This document shows positions 38,401-58,400 of a stretch of 64,000 nt of DNA, piece after piece. The DNA is taken from contig RCAB01000149.1 in assembly GCA_003640385.1 (NCBI GenBank), forward strand, positions 1-64,000, written 5' to 3'. The notes beneath the pieces are model-generated. The model was not told the origin of the DNA. It did not search any database and saw nothing but the letters and a program-made list of their open reading frames with translations. Source of the stretch: Setaria digitata (Eukaryota > Nematoda > Chromadorea > Rhabditida > Setariidae). How positions within the stretch are numbered: position 1 is the first letter of the stretch; every line of letters begins with the position of its first letter. A program made the translations under genes and the position numbers.

Positions 38401-41400
38401 TGTTTAAATAACTAATAAAGTAAAAATTTTTCATTCATTTATATTAACAGTAAAAATAAGAATAACATGATGAGAAAAAAAGAAAAAAACGAAAAAAAAG
38501 CTAATCTCTTGACGAAGCCAGTGGTTTAAGCGTCATGAATTACCAACATTAAGCATACCTACTAGTTATTTTAGGGTCAAACTATTATTTTCACGAACCC
38601 TCCATGTGTCGCTACCGTTGAACACACGTCGCACAAGATCGAAGACATACTGTTTCGACTTATAAGTATTGATGAAATACTGATCACCTTTTTCATCCAT
38701 TTCTTTCATTACCCGTGTAGTGCGTGAAAGGATCTTAAGTACATAGAGAATAATTTGAATGAATTAATGACAACTTTCATGTCTAGGATATTAAAGAACA
38801 AATAAAGAATTATTAAAACATTTGCAAAATATGTAAGTGGCATTTGTATGATGGATGATTAATAATAAAAGTGAGTTAGTAAGAAATAAGAAATACTTGT
38901 TCTTTAATATCTTTTCCATATCGATGTCGTTCCACCATTCCTACCAATGAATGAACGGTGTTTAAAGCATATTTACAAGACTTTTGTGTCGGGCTGGAAA
39001 TCTTTTCGATGTAAATATTGAACTTTAAGCATAAATTAACACTTAAGCAAGTAATGAAGTATGAAATACTTTCGAAAAAGAATGAAAAACACTTAATCCA
39101 TGATTACTGGGTGTTAACTTAATATATCATGCGAATCGTATCACGGTAAGATGTGTGATTTAAATATCATAGGACTCATATTAGTATATTAATGCAGTTA
39201 ATCAAAAAAAAAGGAAGAAGAGAAAACATTTAAATCGGTACCAAATAATGAACAAATGCAATGAAAAATTATTCCGTTTTTTTTTTCCTTGAAATTATAA
39301 ATATTGTGGATCTTTCAAGAGAAGAAAAGAAACTAACTCCATCCAGCGTACAAATGTTTCCAGTAGTTCATCCGGATAATGTGTCATCCACTTAAAAAGC
39401 AATTTTTTTAGAAGGTATATTACATTTTGTTAAAATTTCAAAAAATTTGTTTGTCCCAAATCATTTGTAATTGCAAATTATCATGTATAACCTAATTAGA
39501 GGACGGCAAATATACTATTTTCCTATAGTCTACCACAGAATATGCATACTTGAAGAAAAAGTTAAAGCAACCTTTGACATAATTTGTTTCGTTTTACCAT
39601 CAGCAGAGAATCGTGTCATTATCCGCAAAACTGTTTCCACTATCTAAATTTAGAGCTCATAAAGTTCATTTCATGAATAACGCAGAAAGAATTCGGGTTT
39701 TTTTTTGGTTGATCTTACAAAAATTGAATATTTTGATATACTGGCTGAAAACGTAAACTTCTGATAAATGAAAATCAAAATATTCAATTTTTATATGATC
39801 ATACAAAAAATCTAGAGATTGATCAACTGTGAGATGCGACACTGTATCAGTTAGCTGGGAATTGTTTTCTTTTTACATTTATTTTTGAATTTTTTTACAT
39901 TTTTCGATATATGGGACATAATTGTGGAATTTGGAAAACTTTCTTGGGGTTTTAGAGCAAAGAAATGTAAAAGTGAAAAAAGCAATTACATCGTCTTCGG
40001 TGTCATTTTGTCGTAGCCACCGTTGTATTAAGGTTTTCATCATTTTTTCCAGCTTATCAATATCAGCTCGCTCAAAATCATTTCTTGTTGCCATCATAAA
40101 TACCGCTCGCACCATTTCTTGTGCTACTTTCTACAAACAGATAAGATATACTGGCCGAAAATAATTTCTTCAATGTTAGAAATTATTAACGGCAGCCAAA
40201 AATATTATTTGAAAAGCACAACTACTGATGACAAAATGTATTCCAAAGTTATGGAATATGGTCGTGGATTTTGAATCCAAGAGTTCGCTACAGCCTGGAA
40301 AGTTGAAAATAGACGAAAGTATTTTTTAAACGAAAAACGAGTGAATCAATTAATCTTTATCATATCTATCTTATTTAACAACTGCAACGTAACAATGACA
40401 TTAGCAGTATTGCTTAAGGTAGTTAATTTTCAATTAACAATGTTTGCCTCAATTGAATAATGTCTCAAATACTTACCCAAGATAGGCTCTTGGATTTGCA
40501 TTTAATAAAACGACTAAAAAATCTGATTTTATTTAGTGAAGATATACCTTATCAGTATTATTAACATGAGCAGTTATTTTTTCGATATATTTATTAACAG
40601 TCTCGATAAATTTAACATGATCCGGACCCATATTTTCGATACACGACGACGAAGATGATGGTCCTGATGTATGCATTTGTGCTCTCTAAAATTTTAATAA
40701 AATAGGCAAATATTAACAGTGAACAAACAAATATATATAACAAAAGTGACAATGTAAATGAATAGATTTATTCGTAAACGAATAATTATGGCTATTGATT
40801 TTGAGAAAACTAGTCTGGTACAGGGGCAATTTTGTTCAAAGTTATCAATTTTAAGCTTATGAAATTTTATTTACCAAATCCGCCAGTTGTCTCAGTTCGG
40901 TAATTTGTGTATTGACGCTTAACATACTCATATCATCCGTTGCACTGCTTACATGACTCATACGAGACATTGACATTACTGATGATGGCTAAAAAAAAAA
41001 AGAAAAAAAATGACACAACATTTTAAGCATTGAATAATTACGGTATGCTTCAACCAAAAAGGAAAACCGGAAAAGTTCAACATTACATGTTATGAAATCT
41101 AAAACTAACACGAAAAGAGAGGAGAAGGCAAATTCGGAAAATAAAATTTTTAATTAAAGAAAAAGGTTCCAAAACATTTAAGCATACTGCAGATCCCGTC
41201 CGATATTGTTGCTGTTGAGGATAATTCATGAAACGATGATCGTTCATCCAAGCTTGAGTATTCATTATTTTCCGGTTATCAACTTCTGGCATCATTCGTT
41301 CTGGATATTGCTGCTGTGGCAATGGTTGTGGTTGCTGTATTTCACACTTTAACTGCGTCCTCATCGGACTATTTGGCACTGATATTGAAGGATATGGTAC

Positions 41401-41811
41401 GCTGAAGTGAAAGAATTTCACAAATATCAAACACTGATGCTAATTGAAATTGAAAAATCCAATCTCGAGTCACTACTAATGGCTATTGACCTGAAGGTAT
41501 TATTTCTTTTTTTGCTTTCAAAATGAACTTTTAACTTGCAAAAGCAATAAAAATATTCAAAATTTTAGCAGTTCCACCTTCAATTACAATTTTACATATC
41601 AAAAATAATGAGAGATGATATACCGTGGTGGTGCGGGATAATGTGCCACCGGTGAACCATAATAACCTGTTGGCTGGTGAGATTGTGGAAGATTTGACTG
41701 TTCTGTTGATGGCTCATACGAGGTTGAGGGTATCTGAGGATCATATAGTGCTGGAATTTGTTGTTGCTGTTGTTGACCTGTGGAATAAGCTCCTTGACAC
41801 GATGTATCCAT
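35478..41811 (-). CDS. wrm-1: divergent beta-catenin / armadillo-repeat protein (WRM-1 orthologue)
   Basis: 17 exons join in phase to 788 aa (C. elegans WRM-1 is about 796): 41811-41624, 41401-41188, 40988-40875, 40685-40548, 40130-39990, 39643-39572, 39390-39338, 38993-38897, 38733-38599, 38342-38181, 37977-37738, 37539-37366, 37102-37016, 36721-36593, 36385-36216, 35872-35697, 35554-35478. The N-terminus (~1-170) is Gln/Pro/Ser-rich with an AWM motif and then SMSRMSHVSS and MSMLSVNTQ, which resemble the same region of WRM-1. The rest is alpha-helical, with armadillo-like segments such as GGIQLLLRLLKKEGNES, SSMLWSLHVFTGGC, CLRVVSDVDG and DFLGNISATCNGSSNANK. In C. elegans, WRM-1 works with the LIT-1 kinase in the Wnt/beta-catenin asymmetry pathway to export POP-1/TCF from the nucleus. 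The N-terminus contains no DSGxxS destruction box. All introns are GT-AG. An acceptor lies 10 nt upstream of the ATG. Confidence 0.88.
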
Positions 41812-41814
41812 GTC

Positions 41815-41832
41815 AAATTACTGATAAAAATC
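41815..41832 (-). promoter_or_regulatory. candidate trans-splice acceptor of wrm-1
   Basis: The minus strand reads TTTTTATCAG ending at 41821, leaving a leader of only about 9 nt before the ATG at 41811. A leader this short is typical of spliced-leader mRNAs. Cis-splicing from a distant 5' UTR exon is the alternative. Confidence 0.5.
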
Positions 41833-43102
41833 TGCAAATTTGACAGGCTTTCCATGCAATCATTTCTTATCAAAAAGGAAATGATGTAGATAATTTCTTG
41901 ACGTGAAATTAAAACATAGGTAAAGCTTAACAAACAATAATAATCACATAAAAGTTGACGTACATGAATGATAAGCATCACAAGTAGACAACCGTTGTAC
42001 AATATATGATAAACTAATTATGCCTAATGAGATGAATGATGATGAGAGCCGGTTTTTTTCTTCTTCTTGCTTTTCTTGCGAAATAAACCCTCAAGAAAAA
42101 AAGGCCATTTCTCACTAATTGAAAAAAAGTTATCGTTTCGAATTTAAAATTAAAAAAAAAAATTAGGAATAGCTCACTTCCTGTCCATTTTTATGCCCAA
42201 ACAATTCAAGTGATAAATGTTCATTCATTCATCTATCGGTATTTTTTTTCCACTATTCTAGAACCCATCCAACCTTTTTGTCTCATCTTCAAATTGACCA
42301 CATTTTCTTTTTCCTCATTTCATTTCATGGCCCTTCCTCTCTGTCGCTCGACAACATTAAGCTCAGAACAATAGTAATTTTATTTCTCATTTCATTTCTT
42401 TTCAAAAATCAACAAAACATCATTGCAAATGCAACATGTTTGTCTTATGCATCGGGATTCCGAAATCGGACTACGGGATCGTTCAGATAAATTTATTCTC
42501 TGATTAACTGGAGAAATGATATGTCAAACATGGCTGAATATAACGAAGCATCATGCTAATTATAGCTAGACCAATTAAAGCTGAGAAAAGAAATGTCCAG
42601 ACAATATGAAAGAATATTGGATTAATTTTCATTAATTTTAAAATTAATTTAAATTTTAAAATTACGTTTCTTCAAAAAAATCGATGCCAAATAGAGTGGA
42701 AGTTTGCCTGGCCAGTTATTGAACTTCCCTTTCTTAATGGGACAAGTCAAGCTGATATCATAACAAATAATATACATAAACAGTACATCTATCAAATATT
42801 AATCAAATATTAATTATAGATGATAACGCCTGTTGTTGTAGTCCATCTGGTACAATTTCATGAGAAACAATAAAGTGGAAGGAATAGCTAGAGCAATAGA
42901 AAGATGACAGAACTGATATAAATAGATGATTATGATTACGAATGCCGAAAAAATTAGTAAATTGGCAGAAATTAAAGAAAATGATAGTATTTAGATTTGT
43001 TCATTTCATGCTTATTTTATTTAATATCATTCAGTGAAAAGTTGAGTTGTAAAGAGACAGAAGAAAGGGAAAACAGCAACGATTTGTAACGAAATATTAC
43101 TT

Positions 43103-43265
43103 ACAGAAATCTAAACCAACCGGAATTGCCTCAATAACAGAATCTATATGAATTGCATACAGAAATCTAAACCAACCGGAATTGCCTCAATAACAGAATC
43201 TATATGAATTGCATACAGAAATCTAAACCAACCGGAATTGCTTCAGTAATGTAATTTGAATGAAT
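43103..43265. repeat. 56-bp tandem repeat, about 2.9 copies
   Basis: Units begin at 43103, 43159 and 43215 with acagaaatctaaaccaacc. The first two copies are essentially identical. The third diverges after aattgc and ends near 43265. Confidence 0.9.
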
Positions 43266-43378
43266 TCCTTACCCATCCACCCACCCACTCACATTTACAT
43301 TTTCAAATTTGAATTTATGCCGGTTATTTTAAGTGTTAAAGAGATTGTAAAAATAGGGGGAGTGAAAGAGGAAGAGGG

Positions 43379-43464
43379 AGAGAGAGAGAGAGAGAGAGAG
43401 GAAGGGAAGAAGGGAGGAAAAGGTCAAAGGGAATGACAGTAAATGAGAGGGAGGAGTTCAAATG

Positions 43465-43498
<34 letters not shown>
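43379..43498. repeat. two (AG)n microsatellite runs
   Basis: Uninterrupted AG runs lie at about 43379-43400 and 43470-43498, within a purine-rich tract on the plus strand. Confidence 0.9.
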
Positions 43499-43503
<5 letters not shown>

Positions 43504-44797
43504 TCATTTGACTTCTAGCAAAGGAGCTGAGGAGGATGAAACCTCAAAATTAACCCGCCAAAAACTGAGACATGAGGAAGAGACGGTCATCACGGGGAGG
43601 GAGGAAGGGACACGGAGCAGACGTGAGGGGACGTATACACCACCTGTCGTCCATTCATAGGCTGTTTTTTAATTAGAAATAATTATATCCCATGCATCAT
43701 CATACAGCACAACAAGTAAGTAGTCAATATCTCGCTGTGACACTCGTATTACGTGTATCTTACGTAAGCATAAGTGAGTGCAAGAGAACTGCAATCTGCG
43801 TTGCGCGAATCTGTCAGTTGGCTTCTGCGTAAGCGTACGTGGGGAAGATATAAGAAATAACGAGTCTATGAATGTAAGGAATTATGACCTAGATTACGTG
43901 AATCGATAAATTAACTTCCGCTTAATTTATTATTTTCTGGTTGTTTTTGTCAGGAAAAAACAAAGGAAACGCATATTTAAGTCTTTATGGTATAGAACGC
44001 AAAATAAAACGGCGGTAAAAATTTTTTTTTGAAATTTAATGAAGTCTTTACTTTTACTTGTTGCAAATAATCAACAGGTTCATAAATTTCATCAAACTGA
44101 ATTCATGATTAATTCAAATCTTTTAATCATCATCATTTAAATTGTGTTGGAATTTAAAATAATAGTGCAACTATTTGACTTTTCAAGAAGCAATAATTAA
44201 AAAAATTTCTTTTTTCCTTTTTAATTTTGCAAAAAAAAAAAATAATAATTAGGCAAAATATTTGAATGGAAATGGTAAAAAGAGAGGGGTACCGGTGGTA
44301 CATAGGTAATATAAGTATTATTGCTTCTGCTAAAGATCAGGCAGGTCGAAGAGAGAGGAAGAGAGTGAGGGAGATGAAGAAAAGTAAGATGAAATGGTCA
44401 ATTAGGGGTCGAAGGTTAAAAGCTCGACCTATATAACCTCTGGTCATTGTTGTATTGCCAATTTTCCCTCTTCAATAAGCATAATATAATATATCATTCA
44501 TATAGGAATACTGTGAATCAATGCATAATCATTAATGCTTCCTCATCAACATCTCGTACTTCATGTTTTCCGTACTAGCAAAATTAATGGTGTGACTGAC
44601 CAAAGTTCCGGATGTCCAGTTCCTGACGTACGTCATTTATTCACAGCATAAAAGTAAGGAAAAGTAAATTTTGAGGGGGAATTTGACATTAAGAATATTT
44701 ACCCGTCGTATTAATTAGTAATTAGTATTTGAAAGTTGGAAAGGTAATTAAAAACTTTATAAAATCGAACGTAATGGATTAATCGAAATGATGTATG

Positions 44798-44825
44798 TGC
44801 CAATATATATATATATATATTGGCA
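44798..44825. repeat. 28-bp perfect palindrome built on an (AT)n run
   Basis: The sequence tgccaa, an AT run, then ttggca reads identically on both strands. It could extrude as a cruciform or simply be a microsatellite with chance flanks. Confidence 0.8.
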
Positions 44826-46714
44826 TTTCTTTAAAATTTTTTGAAATAAAAAAAGAAAGCAGAAATGAGTTCTTTCTTTTACGAAGAATATTATCCATAT
44901 TGCTTTTTTTTCGTCATCTTTTTTATCTCTTTCTTTTTTTTTAAAGTTGATTTATAAATTTAAACAGATATTTTCAGCATTCGAATTTGATGAAGCAATT
45001 TTTATTACAGACTGTCATATTATTAAAAAAAAAAAATCATTTATGATGATGTATTCCCCAGCTTAAATCACTAAATTAACTCATTCGCAATCATTTTACA
45101 GCTCTTTTTTTTTTTTTTTTTTTAAATAACCAGAATGATGTACCACCTGATGATATCTAATAACAGGTAGGAAATCATTTTTCGAGCTGGGAAATAAAAG
45201 TGAAGCACGAATAAGTCAGCTCTTCTCAATTTCTAACTATATGTAGTGATGGTTATCCTCGGGATTCATTTTACTTCCCGAATTTCTTGAGTTCCACAGT
45301 TTGCTTTCAAATATTCGATTAAATCTGCCACACTATGAATCCAGTTTAGACCTTATCCATGTATTATTTCCAAATTCATCATCAAATAATAGAATGAGTG
45401 AAATACCAAACAGAAAAGAAATGTACAAAAATACAAGCACTAAAAATAAAGGTTTTATAAAAAACGTTACCACCTAAAAGATCCCAGCAGTTCCGACACA
45501 GGAAGTTAGTATAAACTTAGGTATAAGTGATTTTAGTTTTTTCAGTTAAGATCAAATATATGATGCCTGCTTCTTCTCTCAACTTTCACAATTCAATATT
45601 CCTTATCTTATTCTATCATATTAGCCTAGGATAAAATCTCGATGAGACAGATTATGATCGCTCAATTCACTTCAAAGAATAACCACGTGATACATATGAA
45701 AAATCACTCAGGAAATATGCAATGCATGAAAAATTATACATTATAATTGTGACGAGCATATCATGTTTCCTTCTTATAAGGCATCCGTAATTCCAGTCTG
45801 ATTTGAAATTATAAATTCAAAAAATCTAATTGAAAAGCTGAAGGAGAAAAGAATTGATAGTTTCAATTGTTTTTCACTTAAAACTCTCATCTAAGCGCAC
45901 AATTTCCTCGGTCTTCAACACTGTGTGTCACTCATTTTAATTTGAATGTAAAACAGACAATAAAAACCAGCTTTTAAGCGAGTAATAGCATACTACACAA
46001 TTGTGCAACACCAAAAAACAGAAAAAAAAAAAGAAAAAAATGCCCAAAGCGAGGTACTGCACAGCTAAAATTTAACAAATACTTCATATAATTTGTCAGC
46101 TAGAGCCAAAAAATCTTCATCTCAAAAAAGAAAAAATTTTTTTTGGATATTACAAGGTAAGATTATCCTTTTTGAAAAAAATGATTCTTGAAAACCACAG
46201 AACAGTATTTAAATCCCGTAGTTTTAAAAGCGCTGAATTCGCTGAATAAGTTGAGAATCTCGGGAAAAAAAGAAACAGAAGAGAACATTATAAAGAGATA
46301 GCACTTAATTTACTTTGAAAACATAACGGCTGTGATGGCAACGAAAGAGTGAGCAAAATTATCGGTTTACCTGGGAAACGAAAAGAAACAAGAAACCTCA
46401 CGAAAAAAAAAAAGAGAAAGAAAAAGAGAAAAACTAGTGCTTATGGAGAGACTAATTACCGTCGCAATCCCTTAAAGCGATAAACAAGACTGGATCACTG
46501 GGAGGGACAATTGGGAGGTCAAGTAAAAGGTGAAGCAATATTTAATCATTCTTTCGAAGACGAACATGAAATCTAATGAGTCTTATGAAATAATTATCTG
46601 GTTCAGAAATATTACTAGAAGCACTAGATTACAGTCGCGTTTCACATAAACAGTCCAAAGTGTCCCACTTTTTAATACATCTAAATAGTATTGAAGCTAG
46701 CGCAGCATTTGACG

Positions 46715-53154
<6,440 letters not shown>

Positions 53155-53171
53155 TCGTATACTTTTGCAAA

Positions 53172-53190
53172 GAATAAGCTGAAAAAGCAA
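53172..53190 (-). promoter_or_regulatory. candidate trans-splice acceptor of zyg-8
   Basis: The minus strand reads GCTTTTTCAG ending at 53179, an excellent nematode acceptor, and leaves a 24-nt leader before the ATG at 53154. Confidence 0.6.
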
Positions 53191-53643
53191 CACAACAAAG
53201 TGGAGTTGCAAAAATCGAGATATGTAAATTTTGATCACAAAAAAAAAAAAAAAAATGAAGCGAAATTTGTCGAATGAACGAAACGCGACGACGAGACATG
53301 GCAAGATACGATCTTTAGGCAAAAACAAAAACTAATTCACAGCAATTTATTGTTAAAAATGAGAAATAAAAACAAAAAATAGTCAAAAAAAAATCAAACT
53401 TCAATGCCACTGTTTCATAAATGTATGGCATTCGAACAGTAAAGAAAATTTTTTTCTCGAACATTTTCAAAATTATTTTGGTAAAAATAAAATTATTTTA
53501 TTCGCAATTAAACATTTCAACATACAGACTTGTGCTAATCAACTTAATTAATTTCTTATACTAATAAGAAATCATTTTGTGCTGGAAACTTTTATCTGTC
53601 GTAATTTACCCAAATAAATTTTTGTTCATCACAGCACACAGCA

Positions 53644-53665
53644 GCACCACCACCACCACCACCAC
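53644..53665. repeat. (CAC)n microsatellite
   Basis: A CAC run of about seven units within an otherwise unremarkable spacer upstream of zyg-8. Confidence 0.9.
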
Positions 53666-55351
53666 TTAGTTCTAATTCATTGTTCTTAATTTCCTTCCTT
53701 AACCATCTAATCCTAATTTGTTCTTCTCTTTTGTAAACGAACCAATTTAAACAAAATAAAAAAAAAAGCAATAAATGTTGACGTTTGTAGACGCTTCATC
53801 TTGTCACTTTCAAGGATAAATACAATTTTCTTTTCTAGAACTTTTCATTTCTTTCCAACTAATTATCCACAGAGTAATTAAAACATTTGGAAACATTATT
53901 TCATGCAAAACTGAATGCCACTTAATGATGTATCATGAACAAAGAGAAAATATGAAATTCCTTCCTTTCTTTTAAAATTCCCAAAATTTCTCAAAAACAA
54001 AAATTTTAAATTAGAAAAAAAAATGCCTAATTTTATGAATTATATGAATAAATCCATTTTTAAATAAATGCTGCATATGTCTTCAGCAAATAGATCTCCA
54101 TTTTATTTTTATCCCCTCCTAATCAATCAACCAACTCAACAACTGATAAGAGAAACGCCATCCTTCTAAATCAGATACAATGAGAACAAAGATTTAACAG
54201 AAAAAAAAAAAAAAAAAAAAAATAGCGCGAATTTTCTATACTATAAAATAGGCCAAGAAGTCTTAAAATCTTTAAAAAAGAAAAAAAAATAGTAATGAAT
54301 ACTAAACAACAGTAATCTAAAAAATCCATTAAGCTAGACTTTCTGAGCACATCTCAAATACCTTTATTGCTAATTATATCGGAAAAATTAGGAAAGAAAA
54401 AGGATGCGAAATTTGAAGGAAGATAAAGAGAATAATAAGTCAATGGAAATAAAACTCCTGCTGTCAACTTTCGAAAATACCATTCAACACCTAAACTTCT
54501 GATTTAAAGCAGATATATGCTTAAATTTAACAAATCATGATACTGTTCGATTTTATAGAACTGTGGCATCTGAGTATTAACATAAAATGAAGCTTAGAAA
54601 GATGAAAATTATGGAACCATTTAGGATAATTGGTATTAATTCGTAAGAGTATATGGGATAAATCTCTTCTCTTTATTCTCTCTCGTAAATAATAACTACT
54701 TCCTCCGTTTTTCTGGGCTTCCTGATCTTACTGCCTCTAAAAATCTCAAAATTCAATAAATCTTCCCTTTCGCCAGTGATCCAATCAAAACTACTGCCTA
54801 ACGAGTCACTAGTGTGACCTTCATGACGGTATTTGAGATCCGGAAAACAGAGTATTTGAACAAAGAAAAGATGAATGCCTCAAATGACTATCAAGGAAAC
54901 AACATGCCATCGGCAAAAAGATCATTTCCTACAACTAAGTACAAAAGTGAAAAAGAGGACAGAAATAACTGTGAAATTTCTCTTTTCGCAGTGTTACTTC
55001 AAAAAGTATTAGTTTTCACATATTTTCTTTCAATTTTGCAAAGGAAAATTAAATTAAATTTCGAAAGCCATGATTTAAGGACACAGTCTACGTCTTCCAC
55101 GACAAACTACAGCGAATAGGAATGTATACTAAAATTATATTATATCCTATGCCCAAGTAAAAAAGAAATGTTTCTCTCAGCAGAAAATAAAAGGAAAAAA
55201 AAGGAAGCACTTCGCAAAAATGAAAATTTATGCGAAGTAATGAAAGACAAAAAAAGGCATCATTTATTTTCTCCGTGGAATTACAACTTTTCACATTTTT
55301 TCTTCTTTTTTTATAAACTGACCCTTCGGATAATAAATAATGAAAAGAAAA

Positions 55352-55417
55352 AGAGAGAGAGAGAGAGAGTGGGTGAGAGGGAAGAAAGGAAGCGGGAGGG
55401 AGAGAGAGAGAGAGAGA
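55352..55417. repeat. two (AG)n runs in a purine-only tract
   Basis: AG runs at 55352-55369 and 55399-55417 are joined by a nearly all-purine segment, a candidate triplex-forming (H-DNA) stretch. Confidence 0.85.
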
Positions 55418-58400
55418 AATGATATCAGATTAGAGGGGAAAGGAATTTGAAGAAAAACTGAAAATAGAGCGCGAAATGTGCTAAATGAAACAAGCAGAGA
55501 TTATGACAGATGATCAGAAAAAAAATTATAAAATGAAAAAAAAAGAAAATGGAAGAAAATATCGAGCAAAAAGAAATAATTCCTATGACGAGGTTTGCCC
55601 GGAAAAAAATAAAAGAGAGTAACGGATTTAACGCAGCCTAGGAATGCTACTGCGAAATATTCAGAAGAAAAATTATTCTAACATTTAATAAGTAGGAATA
55701 ATAGATATGAGATGTTGGCTAATTTTCGATTGGAGCAGTACTGAAAAGTGGTGAGATTGATAAATTTTGCTTAAAAAAAAATTCACTGAAATTTTTGATA
55801 GAAATAGGTGAAGAAAACTCTTTTTTTTTTTTTAAACGAACTTCGAAATGAATAAAAATAATTGGAAGGAGGAAAAGGTCTATTTTAAATTTTTGGAATA
55901 ATAAGAAAGTTTCTAATTCATAAGTAGTATTTTAGGAATTAAAGAAAAAAAAAAGAATGAAATAACGAAGAACGAGGGGAGGGAGAGAAGTTTTACATTT
56001 TGCTAAAAGTGAGACGATTTATTTCCCTAAGCTTTGTCAACTTCTTCTGCTTTCCCATCTTTTCTCCACTTTTTTCTACTTTTTCTTTTTTTTTTTTTTA
56101 TTTTTTTGCAACAGTGGAAGAAAAATAGACAAATTTTATTTCATTTTCCTTGCAATTTTTATTTTACTCTTTTTTGGCCAGAATTAGAACTGAAAATGTC
56201 GGTTAGTTATTCTTTATTATATTATAGCCAAAATTACAACTTGAGTAGTTTGAATTCGTTCGTTTCTCTTTACTGTTAATTAGTCAACAAGTTGAGCTCA
56301 TTAATGAGTGGATGAATGCATGAGTGAGATTTGAGTAATTTCGGTGAAATATCCTGGATATCCCAAGTGGATAATCCTATTCGATGATATGCAGCACTGA
56401 GTGGGAATTAATAAAATGAAGAAATAAAAGAGAAAAAGGGAACTACCAAAGAAGATTTCACCAATGAATTCTTTTACTGTAATGTAAATAAAATTTTTAA
56501 AAAAGAAAGTTAAATTAAAAAAAAAGAAAAAGAAAGACTAAAATATTAAACAAACATGAATGTCTCGTGTGGAAAATCGATTGCTTTTTTCCATTTTATA
56601 AAATAATTATTTTAGACTGACTATACAACTAATATCATTCATGCTAGAAGTGACAAATAATTAAAAAGAAAAGAAGAAGAAGCTGGAAAAAAAAAACGCG
56701 AAATAAATGAATTTACGTGAAATATACGTGAAAGTATAACTCCTTAACTAGAGTAGACTAAAGTTTTTTTTTTTTAGGAAAAGAAAAAGTTACTTAGAAT
56801 GAGATATCAGAAGGAATGAAAGTTTTAAAAAATGATGAAACTAATAATAAATGTGTCATAAAAAGCTGACCATATCAATCATTCATCGAAAGGATCAGTT
56901 TGAAATTAAACTAATCAACCTGTCGAAATGCATCATCACATGTCATCATCAGAATTCTTTTTTTCTTTGCTAATTTAATTTTTCTTTTCAAACAAAAAAT
57001 GTGAAGAATGCAAAATAACAGAGGCATGAATCTGGAAAAAGATATATTTATATTTGATTTTTTACATTCTCCATCTAGTCGAAACATAATCATAAGCTGA
57101 CTGTTTCGTAAATTTTTTCGGTGTAAGCAGCGTTTCTCTTTTTTTGTGAAAAAGAAATCCTGAAATTTGAAACAAAGGAAAGCAGGTGGATGTTGAAGAG
57201 AGATAAAACTTTAGGGAGACTTTAGTCTTTTTGCATCAAGAATGAAGAAAGTTCTAAAATAACACCAAATAAAAATGCCTTCACTCATTGTTTTATAAAC
57301 TGTAATATTTGAGAACAACGAAAGACTGCTAATTACTGTTCAACATGTGCTTTTATCAGTGAGCTTATTTTGCCATTAAATGATGAAGATGATAAGGGAG
57401 AAGGAAAAAAAAAGTGATGAAAAAGAAAAATTTAGGGATGATTTGATGAATAACAGTAATTGTTGCGAGAAATAATGATGTCAGCCTAATAATTTTCATC
57501 TACTTTATCACATCATTTGATTAACACAGTACCACTTTGCAAATTATACTTTCAATTTTGATAAGGGAATTAAAAGAAAAATGTAATTTTTGGAGCATTT
57601 CATTCTTTTGCAGCGTTATCACTGATAACGATGATTTCATCATTAAAAACGAACTATAAAAAGCTTTATAAAATTTTATAAATCAAATAATAGGAATTGA
57701 AAGAAAAAAAAAAGAATATTTAGGAAGAATTTCGTAAAATAGTAGTGCTAGAACTAACAATTTTCTCTCCTAAAATCATCCTATTTCCCATAGTCCACCA
57801 TTTCCACAGTGCTCCTGATAACTTTGATAAAATTCCAATTCAAAATAATACATATATGAGTTCTCCCGCTAATGATAAATTTATCATTCCTTTCAAATTA
57901 TCCATGTGATACATTTAATTGCACATAAGTAAGCAGTAAAAAAAGGGAAATTTAAAAAAAAAAAAAAAAAAGAAAAAGAAAAATTAAGGAAAGGATAAAA
58001 TTTTGCATTTTTCTCGGCTTTGATGATGCAAATAAAATTTGATATGATGCAATAAAAGGACACGAACAATTTATAGATATTGGAAAAAAGGTTGAACAAT
58101 ATTGCTGATACAACAAACACTGCATGAATTATTATGAAACCGGAAAAAAAAACCGATAGCACCTTTCTTCCGGTTTATCATATCGACTCGTCGCTAAGAG
58201 TAATTCTGTTCGTTAGCAATGCATCATCACCGTAACTAATTAACAGAAGATTCATTTAAATTACAATTGAATTTTTGACATTTCCGTTGCATAATTAAAC
58301 CACTGATAGGATTGCTTTTCTCGTTCTCTTATCACTTCATTTCCACTGGATCATTTCTGGAATTAATCGGTAATTTAGATAGAACACTTATGTGTTAAGG

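Larger units (their letters stand above)
41833..46714. other. intergenic region between wrm-1 and zyg-8
   Basis: About 4.9 kb upstream of wrm-1 and downstream of zyg-8. It holds a 56-bp tandem repeat, GA/AG microsatellites in a G-rich island (43340-43640), an AT-repeat palindrome (44798-44825) and T/A homopolymers. No exon is supported. The G+C-richer island at about 43340-43850 is the most promoter-like segment. Confidence 0.55.

Noticed and set aside
41592..42002. 136-aa minus-strand frame around the wrm-1 start
   Set aside because: It is an alternative reading frame over wrm-1 exon 1 plus upstream DNA. The frame starting MDTSCQG splices in phase with the other 16 exons.
54814..55119. 101-aa plus-strand frame, the longest in the 3' part of the window
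   Set aside because: Lys/Asn/Ser-rich composition typical of AT-rich noncoding DNA, with no domain, no splice context and no initiator context.
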